64,000 bases of DNA from Sphingobacterium multivorum (GTDB lineage: Bacteria; Bacteroidota; Bacteroidia; Sphingobacteriales; Sphingobacteriaceae), in NCBI RefSeq assembly GCF_039511225.1, contig NZ_CP154261.1:1364001-1428000 (forward strand), in the 5' to 3' direction. Below are positions 9,732 through 19,531 of the stretch, piece by piece. The stretch's first letter is position 1. The number at the start of each line of letters is the position of its first letter. The notes under the pieces are model-generated. The model did not search any database, was not told the DNA's origin, and was given only the letters and a program-made list of their open reading frames with translations. Position numbers and translations under genes: made by a program.

Positions 9732-11064
9732 ATCAATAAATGCCGTTTGGTATATGCTATTGTTATGTACTACTGCTGTGTTTGTACTGCTATCTTGCCA
9801 AAAAACTGAGTTTATGCCGGAGCTTGTGGGGGAGGAAGTTCTCTATAAAAACGAAGCTTCACAGGATGTTACGCAACTATTGACAAAGCATAACGAAGCA
9901 AAAGTTTTTTTAGCAGCATGGCAGAAAAGTAACATTGTAGCACTGATTAAGGCTGCTGGAGTCAATACAAAAGTGACCGTATTGGTGCCAACCGATAATG
10001 CGTTAAAGCAAGTTGGAATAACACTAGAGACTATTCAAAAAATGACTACTGAGGAAGCTGCCGATTTCGTTCAATTTTACAGTTTTTTAGGGGAACTTAA
10101 CCAAATTAAACTTGGTAAATATAGTCTCATGGTTCGATCGATGTTAAAAAATCAAAATTATCGAGTACCTTTTTATGATAATACCGAGCCAGTCGGCAGA
10201 CGTTACGACATCTATGCTTATCGTCATTATCTCGCTTTGAAAGATGGCGATTTGCTAGTCAATGGTAAGTCTAAAGGAAAATTAGCTTATGAGCCCGCGA
10301 CAAATGGCGGTATCTATATGTTGGAAAAAGTGATCGAAAAGCCTACTATGACCATATTGGAGGCGCTAATAGCTGACGGAAGGTTTACTTTCCTTGTGGA
10401 ATCCCAACGTTTATCCGAGGAAATGTTTTATGAAAAAATGTTGGATGATATTGAGCCTCTATGGGGATATCGTATGAGTAAAGAGGAGTTTTTGAGCTAT
10501 TATCCAGAGGCCAGAGTTTCCTATCAACGAGGATGGGATATCGATAGGGATCCATTTTACAATGAGTTACCTAATCTCAACCTGACAGCCACATTTGCAC
10601 CAACAGATGATGCCTTTCGAAAAGCAGGGTTTAATAGCGTGGCCGATATTCTAGCTTTTAATGCTAAACGGGGAGATGTAAGATACGACGACTTGTATTT
10701 TGAACCACGTGGATCATATCCGACAGATACTTTATTCAGTTTTCATCGCAATTGGGGCAGAGTGTTTGCAACTGAGGATCCTGCTTATGGCATAGCGATG
10801 TCCAATAATACAGTCTTTTATAGTAATGATCTGGATCCTGCCTTGTTAAACGATTATTATGTGAATATAGGGGGGAGTAGTCAGGTTCGATACGCTTATA
10901 AGATGCCTTTAGCTTTTTCTAAAAATGGAAACCAGATCCAAATGAAAATCAAAGAAGCCGAGCAAGCACCGATAAATATTATTGAGACAGATATCAATAC
11001 GGTTAATGGACCGATCCACGTTGTTGATAACCTACTGCTTCCAAAAGGATTTAAACTTAAATAA
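9721..11064 (+). CDS. Fasciclin (FAS1) domain lipoprotein, second of three
   Basis: This 447-residue lipoprotein (lipobox FVLLSC, Cys26) overlaps the preceding FAS1 gene by 11 bases. The N-terminal FAS1-like domain (about 45-207) has VTVLVPTDNALKQVG and ends GGIYMLEKVI. The second, more diverged domain (about 210-445) has LTATFAPTDDAFRKAG and closes with the FAS1-like GPIHVVDNLLLP. A roughly 100-residue insertion (about 340-410, many Tyr, Asp and Asn) separates the halves of the second domain, making it longer than a usual FAS1. Together with its neighbours it makes a set of unequal paralogues, perhaps subunits of one surface complex. Confidence 0.85.
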   Translation: MKNKSINAVWYMLLLCTTAVFVLLSCQKTEFMPELVGEEVLYKNEASQDVTQLLTKHNEAKVFLAAWQKSNIVALIKAAGVNTKVTVLVPTDNALKQVGITLETIQKMTTEEAADFVQFYSFLGELNQIKLGKYSLMVRSMLKNQNYRVPFYDNTEPVGRRYDIYAYRHYLALKDGDLLVNGKSKGKLAYEPATNGGIYMLEKVIEKPTMTILEALIADGRFTFLVESQRLSEEMFYEKMLDDIEPLWGYRMSKEEFLSYYPEARVSYQRGWDIDRDPFYNELPNLNLTATFAPTDDAFRKAGFNSVADILAFNAKRGDVRYDDLYFEPRGSYPTDTLFSFHRNWGRVFATEDPAYGIAMSNNTVFYSNDLDPALLNDYYVNIGGSSQVRYAYKMPLAFSKNGNQIQMKIKEAEQAPINIIETDINTVNGPIHVVDNLLLPKGFKLK

Positions 11065-11067
11065 AAG

Positions 11068-12066
11068 ATGAGACGACATAATTTTAGTTATAGCAAGTGT
11101 AGCCTATTTTTGCTGACGATCAATCTATTATTTGCTTGTAAAAAGGAAGAAAACACGACGAATTTTGACAATAATAAGGTCAACTTGGTCGTTGCCGATA
11201 ATTTTAATTTATCGGTATTTAATGCTGCATTGCGCGTCAGTAATATGGATAAAGAGCTGCAAAAGGGCGAAGGTCCCTATACTTTGCTTGCTCCATCCGA
11301 CAATGCCTTTGGAAAGGCGGGTTATCCAACTGTGGTGAGCATGCTGTCTGAACGCGCAGCAATAGTTTCTAATATCGCTAATTATCACATACTGGATGGA
11401 AAATATGAGCTCAATAAGCTTCCTTTTCTGTTTAATCAAGAATTGAAAACACGTCGCGGTAAGGTCTATGCCACACACTGGGTCAAAGGAGCCGATACAG
11501 TACTGACGCTGAATGGAGCACGTATATTGACACAAAATTTGCCTGCATCTAATGGACTGATTCAAGTGCTCGACCGCGTTATGACCCCCTATGTACATGA
11601 TAAGATTGTCGATGCTATCAACGCAGATGCGAGTATCAGCATATTTGCTCGTGCTATAAAAAGGACCGGCATTTTATCTGAAAAAACAAATCAGGGAGCC
11701 TATACGGTTTTTGCACCGAATAATGCTGCTATGAATCTGCTGGGATTTCAATCCGTGCAGGATGTGGAGCTGGCCAATTTAGACGATCTGAAAAAAATAG
11801 TCCGCTATCATATTCTCCATGACCGTCGTTTTGTGTACGACTATATCTTGAGTACGGGTAATACAAATATGTCTAAGCAAACCATGCTAGATGGTAACAG
11901 TGTTGACATTAAGTTGGTTCCAAATACCAGTTCTCCGGGCTCTTTTAGCGGCATAACACTTCGGGGTTTGGGGAATACAAATGATGTCTTATTACAGAAA
12001 CAGGATATCCTTACCGGAGATGGGGTACTACATATTGTTGATCAGGGGCTCCGGCTAACACAGTAA
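11068..12066 (+). CDS. Fasciclin (FAS1) domain lipoprotein, third of three
   Basis: This 332-residue lipoprotein (LLFACKKEE, Cys24) starts 3 bases after the previous stop. It has two canonical FAS1 domains. The first, at about 36-176, has GEGPYTLLAPSDNAF, IANYHILDG and NGLIQVLDRVM. The second, at about 178-331, has NQGAYTVFAPNNAAM, IVRYHILHD and DGVLHIVDQGL. Of the three tandem FAS1 proteins it is nearest to the textbook domain length. It closes the FAS1 run before the second TonB receptor, and its domain count and order match the 8610 gene, consistent with local duplication and divergence. Confidence 0.91.
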   Translation: MRRHNFSYSKCSLFLLTINLLFACKKEENTTNFDNNKVNLVVADNFNLSVFNAALRVSNMDKELQKGEGPYTLLAPSDNAFGKAGYPTVVSMLSERAAIVSNIANYHILDGKYELNKLPFLFNQELKTRRGKVYATHWVKGADTVLTLNGARILTQNLPASNGLIQVLDRVMTPYVHDKIVDAINADASISIFARAIKRTGILSEKTNQGAYTVFAPNNAAMNLLGFQSVQDVELANLDDLKKIVRYHILHDRRFVYDYILSTGNTNMSKQTMLDGNSVDIKLVPNTSSPGSFSGITLRGLGNTNDVLLQKQDILTGDGVLHIVDQGLRLTQ

Positions 12067-12103
12067 TAAGAAGATTTATCTAACGAATTAATGAAACATA
12101 GCA

Positions 12104-15100
12104 ATGAATAGATATCAAAATGACAGTATATGCATAGGAAGATCAACCATGACTTTCTATCCTATAATGTCAATACTAAAGCTAATTTTACTCTTTTTGT
12201 TTCTTTTGCAAGCGCTCAATTCTTTTGCGCAGGAAACTTCGGGTACAATTAACGGAAAGGTGCAAAGTAGCAGTGGAACTCTTGTGGAGAAGGCGACCGT
12301 TACTGTGATACACACACCAACAGGGACCCGTTATGTGCAATCGACTGATAAAGATGGACGTTTTACTTTAAATAATATTCGTATTGGCGGTCCATATACA
12401 GTTGATGTAAGTAGCATTGGATTACAAACAGAACGTAAAGAAAATATATTTGTGCGTTTGGGAGAAACCTTGCAGACGGATTTTATTATGCAACAGCGTA
12501 ATGAAACACTTAGTGAGGTCGTTGTCACTAGCCGGAAAGGTGATACAAGGGCTGGGACAGTAGGGACAGGAAATCATTTCAGTGGCACGCAAGTAAGGAA
12601 TATGCCTACAGTCAACCGTTCGATTACCGATGTAACTCGGCTTACACCGCAAGGAAGTCGCGATAATAGTTTCGGTGGTACAAACTTTAGGTATAATAAT
12701 GTCACGATAGACGGTGCCATCAATAATGATGCAATAGGTTTTAGCCCCTCTCTTGGCGGACAAACCGGGACCTCAGGAATGGCAGGGAGCAGTACAAGAA
12801 CAAACCCCATATCAATAGACGCCATTCAGGATATGCAAGTATATTTGGCTCCCTACGATGTCAAGATCGGAAATTTTACAGGCGGTTCGGTCAATGCTGT
12901 CACGCGAAGTGGTACAAACCAAGTTGAAGGATCGGTTTACGCCTATGGACGGAATGCCGCGTTAACGGGTAAGGACCGGGTGGGAACTTTGGGGAAAATG
13001 AATAAAGATTTTTATGATTATCAAACAGGTTTCCGAATAGGGTTTCCTTTAATAAAAGATAAATTATTCTTTTTCAGTAATGAGGAGTTTACCAGGCGTC
13101 AAGATCCTACGCAGTTGCGTGTTGGGACTATCGAAACAGCTCATATTTTGGAGCAGCGCGATGTAGAAGCAATAGCCGAAGCCGCTCGTTCTCGCTATGG
13201 TGATATTTTTAATATTGGAACCGCAGGTAATTATACAAATTGGTCCCGGTCAACCAAGTTTTTCAATCGTTTAGACTGGAATATAAATGCCAAACATCAG
13301 TTGGCAATCCGTAACAATACAATCTTTAGTAAGGCAACTCATATGGATCGGGATCAACAGGATTTTCGGTTCAGTAGTATGGCCTTTGAACAAGAGAACA
13401 ACCAAACAAGTACCGTTGCAGAATTGAAAAGTAGATTTAGTAATAATCTTTCTTCCAATATTGTGTTGGGATATACACAGGTAAATGATCGACGCGACCC
13501 TTTAAGTGATCCTTCCTTACCTCAGGTACAGATACAAGGGCGTACACCGGGCACAACAATTTATCTTGGAACTGATCGTGAAGCTAGTATATTTAACATG
13601 CGACAAGGTACCTGGGAGATTACGGCCAATCTAAATTGGACAAAAGGCAGGCATAAATTGTTATTTGGAACACATAATGAGCTTTATCGCATTCGGTATG
13701 GGTTTGTTAACAGCTGGAATGGCCGGGTTGATTACAATAGTATTGCCGATTTCGTCGCGAATGTTCCGTATCGCGTAAGAGGAAGTTACAACTATAAGGA
13801 TAATTCACACTCTTACATTTTGGATCATCCCGCGGCTAACTTCTCTGTTAATATGTATAGTCTCTACATTCAGGATGAAATCCGTATAAATGATCGTTTC
13901 CAAATCATACCTGGACTCCGTGCGGATTTGGCAGCTTTGCCAACAATGCCGACACGAAGTGATAAAGTCAATGACATGTGGTCTGACCCCACTTTTGGTA
14001 CAACCTACACCTATACACCACCGAATCGGTTAAGAAATGAGTTTCTAAATAGGATACAGTTGTCTCCGAGAATTGGCTTTCGATGGGAGGCAATGGACGA
14101 TAAACAACTGACTGTCCGGGGTGGTGCCGGTTTGTTTACAGGGCGTATACCATTTGCTTGGCTGGCTTATGCATACTATAATACGGGGAACAGTTACGGC
14201 GCTTTCGATCAAAAAACAGATCAGAAACCATTTGCACCTGGGTCTGACCCTATAAAGCCAAGTCCGATTGGAATAGGTGAGTTTATAGCGCAGAATGGCG
14301 CTGTCATTAATGATCCAAGTACCGGAAAAACGCAGGTTGATCTGGTCGATAACAATTTTGTACTGCCGCAGGTGCTGCGGTCCAGCTTGGGTATAGATTA
14401 CAAGGTTGAAAGCTGGAAATTTACGGTTGAAGGTATTTATACAAAGAATATTAAAGATGTTCTATTTCAGCAGCTGAACAACAAGGATAACCCATTATGG
14501 TATGGATATGACGTCAATAAACAACAACCTGTTTATAGCGGTACTGTGGATAATCGTTTCTCGAATGTATATCTTCTGAGTAATACCAATCAAGGCTACC
14601 GCTACAGTATAACAGGGACCATTGGAAAAACGATCAAAGAAAAAATGAATGCTACGCTGAGTTATACCTATGGAGAATCGAAGGATTTAAGTAATGGCGT
14701 ACGTAATTCTATGGAAAGTAACTGGCAACTGAATCAGTCACTTATTCCTAATAATCCAAAGTTAGCTTACAGTAATTTCGATATCCGTCACCGTATCGTT
14801 TCGAGTATAAATTACGAACAAATTTGGCGTAATGCAGGACGTACGAATTTTACCTTGTATATCAGTGCGCAATCTGGAAGTCCATTTACCTATGGTATCG
14901 TCAATAATAGCATACAAGGCTTGCCACAACAAGTAAGTTTGGTTTATATTCCAAGACAGACGGAAACAATTCATTACTTTAAAGATCTTGCAAATGGTCT
15001 TTCTGCTCAGCAGCAAGCAGATGCTTTTAATCGGTTCATTGATGGTAATGATTATCTGAGCTCTCGTAGAGGAGATTTTACAGAGCGTAATATGGGACGT

Positions 15101-15418
15101 ACGCCATGGAATGTACAGGCAGATCTACGAATTGCGCATGATCTCTTTCTTCAGAAGTCAAAGAAACAATTTATAACATTTTCGGTGGATGTTATGAACT
15201 TGACTAATCTAATCTCCAAGAAATGGGGTATTCAATATTTTTCGCCCAATACATTTAATTCGACGAGTAGTGTGGGGCTTACCCCATCATTATTTCCGCC
15301 GAGGCAAAATGCTGATAGCTGGCCCGTATTTACCTTTAGTGATCCTGGGCAGCCTTATAGCATCGATTATTTTAACTCAAGAGCACAAATACAATGTGGG
15401 GTTCGATATACATTCTAG
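12104..15418 (+). CDS. TonB-dependent receptor, Oar-like, with carboxypeptidase-regulatory domain
   Basis: This 1104-residue outer-membrane protein resembles Oar-type TonB receptors. After a signal peptide ending AQ near residue 43 comes a carboxypeptidase-regulatory-like domain (about 46-125: GTINGKVQSSSG, KDGRFTLNNI, YTVDVSSIG). The plug (about 130-265) includes NGRT-type features such as FRYNNVTIDGAINND and VNAVTRSGTNQ. A large barrel ends in GVRYTF. The start is uncertain: Met16 (12149) or Met22 (12167) would give a normal signal peptide. There is no STN domain, so unlike the 2191 receptor it should not signal to FecR. It closes the same operon-like run, suggesting the locus imports two ligands or one ligand in two steps. 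Confidence 0.9.
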   Translation: MNRYQNDSICIGRSTMTFYPIMSILKLILLFLFLLQALNSFAQETSGTINGKVQSSSGTLVEKATVTVIHTPTGTRYVQSTDKDGRFTLNNIRIGGPYTVDVSSIGLQTERKENIFVRLGETLQTDFIMQQRNETLSEVVVTSRKGDTRAGTVGTGNHFSGTQVRNMPTVNRSITDVTRLTPQGSRDNSFGGTNFRYNNVTIDGAINNDAIGFSPSLGGQTGTSGMAGSSTRTNPISIDAIQDMQVYLAPYDVKIGNFTGGSVNAVTRSGTNQVEGSVYAYGRNAALTGKDRVGTLGKMNKDFYDYQTGFRIGFPLIKDKLFFFSNEEFTRRQDPTQLRVGTIETAHILEQRDVEAIAEAARSRYGDIFNIGTAGNYTNWSRSTKFFNRLDWNINAKHQLAIRNNTIFSKATHMDRDQQDFRFSSMAFEQENNQTSTVAELKSRFSNNLSSNIVLGYTQVNDRRDPLSDPSLPQVQIQGRTPGTTIYLGTDREASIFNMRQGTWEITANLNWTKGRHKLLFGTHNELYRIRYGFVNSWNGRVDYNSIADFVANVPYRVRGSYNYKDNSHSYILDHPAANFSVNMYSLYIQDEIRINDRFQIIPGLRADLAALPTMPTRSDKVNDMWSDPTFGTTYTYTPPNRLRNEFLNRIQLSPRIGFRWEAMDDKQLTVRGGAGLFTGRIPFAWLAYAYYNTGNSYGAFDQKTDQKPFAPGSDPIKPSPIGIGEFIAQNGAVINDPSTGKTQVDLVDNNFVLPQVLRSSLGIDYKVESWKFTVEGIYTKNIKDVLFQQLNNKDNPLWYGYDVNKQQPVYSGTVDNRFSNVYLLSNTNQGYRYSITGTIGKTIKEKMNATLSYTYGESKDLSNGVRNSMESNWQLNQSLIPNNPKLAYSNFDIRHRIVSSINYEQIWRNAGRTNFTLYISAQSGSPFTYGIVNNSIQGLPQQVSLVYIPRQTETIHYFKDLANGLSAQQQADAFNRFIDGNDYLSSRRGDFTERNMGRTPWNVQADLRIAHDLFLQKSKKQFITFSVDVMNLTNLISKKWGIQYFSPNTFNSTSSVGLTPSLFPPRQNADSWPVFTFSDPGQPYSIDYFNSRAQIQCGVRYTF

Positions 15419-15479
15419 TTTGGTCATTTGGGAAAAACCTAAAAGGATAGCGGATATATAGTTATAAGAAATTATTCCA

Positions 15480-17636
15480 ATGAAAAATACAATTAATCTA
15501 GTCATCATATCTATTTGGATGGCTATTGCGACGATCAGTTGCAGTAAAAAGGAAGAATTGGTCGATAAAATTCCGGCTAAAGTGGATAGTTATTACCCCA
15601 ATTCTGGTAAAGCTGGCACACTAGTTACGATTGAAGGACAGGGCTTCAGCGGGGCAATTACAGAATTTTCTGCAACAGTTGCAGGGGGGGCAGCAGAGGT
15701 CATTAGCGCTACTTCAACATCGGTTGTTTTACGTGTGCCAAAAGGGGACAAAAGTGGCGGAATTGTCTTGAAGTATGGAAGTAATAATTTTGATGTCGGT
15801 ACGTATACCTATCAAGATCTTTCAGTCTCAAAAATTTTTCCGACAAATGGTACAGGCGGCACCCAGCTACGGATTGATGGGGAGGGGTTTGGTAGTACAG
15901 ATAAACCTGCAGAAGTCTATGTTAATAGCAAAAAAGCTTTGGTTGTGAGTGTTACAGATAAATTAATCGTTGCAGAAATTCCAGAAGATGCGGGGTATGG
16001 TGCTGTAGAAGTTCGTGTGGATGGTAAAAAGTCTCAAGGACAGAATTTTACTTATCAGGTCGTCCGCAGTATTAAACCATTAACAGGTGGGGCGGGAACC
16101 AAAGTTACCCTAATGGGTGAAGGCTTCGAAAAAGTCAGTTCGGGGAATATCGTTGATTTCAATGGAAAGATCGCGGTCGTATTGGAGTCTAGTCCTGAAA
16201 AAATTGTGGTAGTGGCTCCAGCTGGTGTCAGTACCGGACCTCTATCCGTGAATATCAATGAACAGAAGATTTCGGGTCCGAAATTTACGGTTGTAGGCAA
16301 GCCTGAAATCGGTGCTGTCTCTCCTTTGAGTGGCCCTAAAGGGGCTGAAATGACAATAAGCGGGCTATTATTTAGTAAAGAACTTGACGAAAATCAGGTT
16401 TTTATAAATGGGAAGCAAGTTGCTATTTCTTCAAGTAGTGAAAATCAACTGAAGTTGATCATTCCTGGCGGAACTGGATCTGGAAAGGTAAGGGTTGTAG
16501 TCAACGATCAATCCGTGGAAGGACCACAGTTTAAAGATCAGACGCTTGGTATTCGTTCTATAAGTCCGGACAATGGTTTGGCGGGAACAAGTGTAACGTT
16601 ATTGGGCACTGGATTTAGTACAAATGCTGCCGAAAATAGGGTTTATTTCAACGGTGTTTTGGCCCCTGTGACAAGTGCTAGTGAGAATAAGTTGGTTATG
16701 GAGGCACCACAGGGTGTTGCAACAGGCGAGGTGAAGGTAATCGTTGGCGGTCAGGATGCTTTAGCACCGCAACCGTTCCGTCGCGCAGGTGTAATGACAT
16801 TCGTAGGGGGGGCAGGAAGTACGGTATTCGGCAATAACCTAGCTGGAATGGCGATAGATGCGCAGGGAAATTTATATGTCGCAGATCCAGAGAATAAACA
16901 AGTTAAAAAGGTATCTCCGACTGGAAGTGTATCTATTTTGCAGGTAGATGGTGCCAATGCTGTATTCGACTATCCTACAGGAATAGTTGTTGACACGCAA
17001 AATAATATTTATGTCAGCGATCAGCGATCAAATCAGATTTTTAAAATTACAGCTGCGGGCAAACGCACTATACACGCAAAAGGATTTTCTCCGGGTGCAA
17101 TGTGTTTAGATCTGTCAGGGAATTTATATGTGGCAGTAGCTGGTTTTGCGCAGGGAATAAACAAAGTCAACCTGGCTGGAGGTTATACTAAGGTACCTGG
17201 ACCTAGTTGGGTAATGGCAAAGCCCTTTGTGGATAGTCAAGGAGTTTTGTATTATTCGGATCAGAATACGAGCAGCAATAACGGGATTGAAATTGTAAGA
17301 CCGGGTGTTACACGTGGGGAACGTTGGGTAGGAGGTTCGGATGCAGGTTATCAAGATGGGATTGGAACGAACACATATTTCAACGGAATAGGCGGTATCA
17401 CAGCAGGATTAAATAACAGATTGATTGTTGCTGATAACTACAACTATGCTATTCGGGAGGTCAATATGTCAACACGGGAAGTGACTACTTTGATAAAGGG
17501 AACGAATGGATATGTGGATGGAACTTTGTCTACAGCGCGGTTTGGTCTGATAAAAGATATAGTCGTAGATAAGGATGGTAATATCTATCTTCTGGATGTT
17601 GGTAATAAAGCTATTCGGAAACTGTTTCTGAAATAA
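15480..17636 (+). CDS. IPT/TIG-domain and NHL-repeat lipoprotein
   Basis: This 718-residue lipoprotein (TISC, Cys21) has about five immunoglobulin-like IPT/TIG domains (about 35-433). The repeated signature is a proline-glycine start such as YYPNSGKAGTLVTIEGQGF, IFPTNGTGGTQLRIDGEGF and ISPDNGLAGTSVTLLGTGF. From about 436 to the end there is an NHL-type beta-propeller with repeats like NLYVADPENKQVKKV, NIYVSDQRSNQIFKI and NIYLLDVGNKAIRKL. Proteins of this build are common beside TonB receptors in Bacteroidota and are thought to bind glycans at the cell surface. It lies 61 bases after the Oar-like receptor and is probably the last gene of the locus. Domain calls are firm. Confidence 0.9.
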   Translation: MKNTINLVIISIWMAIATISCSKKEELVDKIPAKVDSYYPNSGKAGTLVTIEGQGFSGAITEFSATVAGGAAEVISATSTSVVLRVPKGDKSGGIVLKYGSNNFDVGTYTYQDLSVSKIFPTNGTGGTQLRIDGEGFGSTDKPAEVYVNSKKALVVSVTDKLIVAEIPEDAGYGAVEVRVDGKKSQGQNFTYQVVRSIKPLTGGAGTKVTLMGEGFEKVSSGNIVDFNGKIAVVLESSPEKIVVVAPAGVSTGPLSVNINEQKISGPKFTVVGKPEIGAVSPLSGPKGAEMTISGLLFSKELDENQVFINGKQVAISSSSENQLKLIIPGGTGSGKVRVVVNDQSVEGPQFKDQTLGIRSISPDNGLAGTSVTLLGTGFSTNAAENRVYFNGVLAPVTSASENKLVMEAPQGVATGEVKVIVGGQDALAPQPFRRAGVMTFVGGAGSTVFGNNLAGMAIDAQGNLYVADPENKQVKKVSPTGSVSILQVDGANAVFDYPTGIVVDTQNNIYVSDQRSNQIFKITAAGKRTIHAKGFSPGAMCLDLSGNLYVAVAGFAQGINKVNLAGGYTKVPGPSWVMAKPFVDSQGVLYYSDQNTSSNNGIEIVRPGVTRGERWVGGSDAGYQDGIGTNTYFNGIGGITAGLNNRLIVADNYNYAIREVNMSTREVTTLIKGTNGYVDGTLSTARFGLIKDIVVDKDGNIYLLDVGNKAIRKLFLK

Positions 17637-17645
17637 TAACTATAC

Positions 17646-17721
17646 AAATCCCCGATGCAACCGTATTGTTTTTTAGGAGACCCTCTCTTTGAAAATAATG
17701 CAGAGTATGTGTCGGGGATTT
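17646..17721. terminator. Long-range inverted repeat between converging genes
   Basis: AAATCCCCGA (17646-17655) and TCGGGGATTT (17712-17721) are perfect inverted repeats separated by 56 bases. They lie just after the IPT-NHL gene and before the converging metallophosphoesterase. The GC core could form the base of a larger folded 3' end on either strand. Its long loop makes it atypical for an intrinsic terminator; it could also be the footprint of a small lost element. Confidence 0.35.
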
Positions 17722-17746
17722 AGCTATTGTAGCAAATTGACAATGA

Positions 17747-18484
17747 TTAAAGTGTATTATTCGCAAGTAAAAAGTCTCCGTAGAAATCGGGGATATTGCT
17801 GTCGTAAATTGCATTTGCGACAGCTGTTAGTGGGTAGTTTACTTTAACGATCTCGGCATTAATTTCTTTTTCAGATAAGGTTATTATTGTGTAAGTTGCT
17901 TTTCTGTCCTTTTCTTTACTACGTCCGACGGAACCACAATTGATAAACAAGACATCTCCATCCTGTTGAATATAAGAATGGTGTGTATGTCCCATCACCA
18001 GAATATCGATTGCTTTTTGCTTTAATTGAGTTGATAGAGCACATTTTTGGGTTGATTCATGGATGTATTCGTCATTGCTTTGGAGGCTGGCATGGACAAG
18101 AAGTATTTTCCTAAAACTCGTTCCAAGTTTGAAGGTTAGTTCAATGGTGTAGGGTAATGTTGCTAGCCATTTTTTATGAGGGGCCGATATCTCCTTCTTA
18201 CTTAGCTTGATGGCGATTTCTCGATTTGAAGTCTCTATTACATCATGGTGTGGTAAAGGGATAATGGCTTCGTCAAAAGCAATTCTTTGGTCATGGTTTC
18301 CCAGTAGACATGGAATGTTTTTTTCTTGTATTCTGTCAATGACTTCATTGCCCCAGGGAGCGAAATCAACAAGATCACCTAAGCAGTAAATTTGTGTTAA
18401 TCCTTTATTTTTGATATCTGTTAATACCGCATCCAATGCAATTAAATTGGCATGAATGTCACTTATTATGGCAAGTTGTATCAT
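17747..18484 (-). CDS. Metallophosphoesterase family protein (YfcE-like)
   Basis: This 245-residue cytoplasmic protein carries the calcineurin-like phosphoesterase motifs in order: DIHAN (Asp9, His11), GDLVD (Asp37), GNHDQ (Asn63, His64), VHAS near 128 and GHTHHSY near 165. These residues bind the two catalytic metals. Size and motif order fit the YfcE/MJ0936 class of small phosphodiesterases with unknown natural substrates. It converges on the 15480-17636 gene. The enzyme class is firm, the substrate unknown. Confidence 0.88.
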   Translation of the reverse strand: MIQLAIISDIHANLIALDAVLTDIKNKGLTQIYCLGDLVDFAPWGNEVIDRIQEKNIPCLLGNHDQRIAFDEAIIPLPHHDVIETSNREIAIKLSKKEISAPHKKWLATLPYTIELTFKLGTSFRKILLVHASLQSNDEYIHESTQKCALSTQLKQKAIDILVMGHTHHSYIQQDGDVLFINCGSVGRSKEKDRKATYTIITLSEKEINAEIVKVNYPLTAVANAIYDSNIPDFYGDFLLANNTL

Positions 18485-18620
18485 ATTCTTATGCTACAAA
18501 CATAATCATTCGGATAGTCAGTCAACGTACAATTTAAGAGGTAAAGAAGAAAATGATAATAGCGTTATAATTTTTATTCTAAAAGAGGAGGAACTGGGCG
18601 GGATTGGTGAAGAAATACTG

Positions 18621-18665
18621 TTAAATAAGCACATATCGAATAGCCTCAGATATGTGCTTATTTAA
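18621..18665. terminator. Perfect 17-bp hairpin, probable terminator of the SDR gene
   Basis: Two perfect 17-base arms (18621-18637 and 18649-18665) flank an 11-base loop. The hairpin begins 11 bases beyond the SDR stop in the direction of transcription (leftward) and precedes the next minus-strand gene. No long T-run follows, but the outer stem is A/T-rich, so transcript-end protection or factor-assisted termination is possible. Confidence 0.55.
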
Positions 18666-18676
18666 GTGATACGTTA

Positions 18677-19438
18677 CTAAAGATTCATCCCGCCCGATAC
18701 TTCAATGCGTTGTCCGTTGATCCATCTTGCATCTTCTGTACAAAGGAAGGCCACCACTCCACCGATATCATCGGGTACACCAGCACGTCCTAAAGCTGTA
18801 ACAGCTGCAATATGCGCATTTGTTTCTTTGTTATCCCGCACATGCCCGCCACCAAAATCAGTCTCGATTGCGCCAGGAGCAACGACGTTTGCTGCAATAC
18901 CTCGAGGACCGAGTTCTTTGGCAAGATACCTCGTTAGTACCTCGATTGCCCCTTTCATCGAGCCATAGGCAGATGATCCCGGAAATGCAAAACGGGCGAG
19001 GCCAGAGGAAATATTGATAATACGTCCGCCATCATTCAAATAGGGTAGAGCTTTCTGCGTGAGAAAAAATACCCCTTTATAATGGATATTATAAACTGTA
19101 TCAAATTGTTCTTCTGTGGTTTCTATAAAGGGTGCATATAAGGCAGTGCCCGCATTATTGATCAAAAAATCAAAATTAGACTTTCCCGTTTGTTGTAGCA
19201 AATGTTGCGTAACCCGTTCAATAAAGCCATTAAAGGACTGCACATTTCCTGCATCCAATTGGAATGCAGCTGCATGTTGCCCTAAAGATTGTATCGTAGC
19301 AACCACATGATCCGCTTCCTCCTGATTGCTATTGTAGGTTAAAATGATATCGATTCCTTTTTTTGCAAGGCTAACAGCCATGTTTCTACCTAAACCACGG
19401 CTTCCGCCTGTTACCAATGCTATTTTGTTTGTAGCCAT
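18677..19438 (-). CDS. SDR family NAD(P)-dependent oxidoreductase
   Basis: This 253-residue classical short-chain dehydrogenase/reductase has the nucleotide-binding TGGSRGLG at 10-17, NNAG at 94-97, and the catalytic Ser145, Tyr158 and Lys162 (YGSMK). The C-terminal segment WINGQRIEVSGGMNL matches FabG-like members. It sits 93 bases downstream of an AraC regulator on the same strand and may be its target. The substrate cannot be read from the sequence. Confidence 0.93.
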   Translation of the reverse strand: MATNKIALVTGGSRGLGRNMAVSLAKKGIDIILTYNSNQEEADHVVATIQSLGQHAAAFQLDAGNVQSFNGFIERVTQHLLQQTGKSNFDFLINNAGTALYAPFIETTEEQFDTVYNIHYKGVFFLTQKALPYLNDGGRIINISSGLARFAFPGSSAYGSMKGAIEVLTRYLAKELGPRGIAANVVAPGAIETDFGGGHVRDNKETNAHIAAVTALGRAGVPDDIGGVVAFLCTEDARWINGQRIEVSGGMNL

Positions 19439-19531
19439 TTTAATTTGTTTTAAAGATTCAATAGCACAAAGATCCGCTGAAAAGTTGAGCCTTTCCTTGC
19501 GAAATGCAAATGGATGTTTGCGAAATTCAAA

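Noticed and set aside
17611..17814. 67-codon minus-strand frame overlapping the 3' ends of two genes
   Set aside because: It covers the end of the NHL gene and the inverted repeat; it is a shadow frame.
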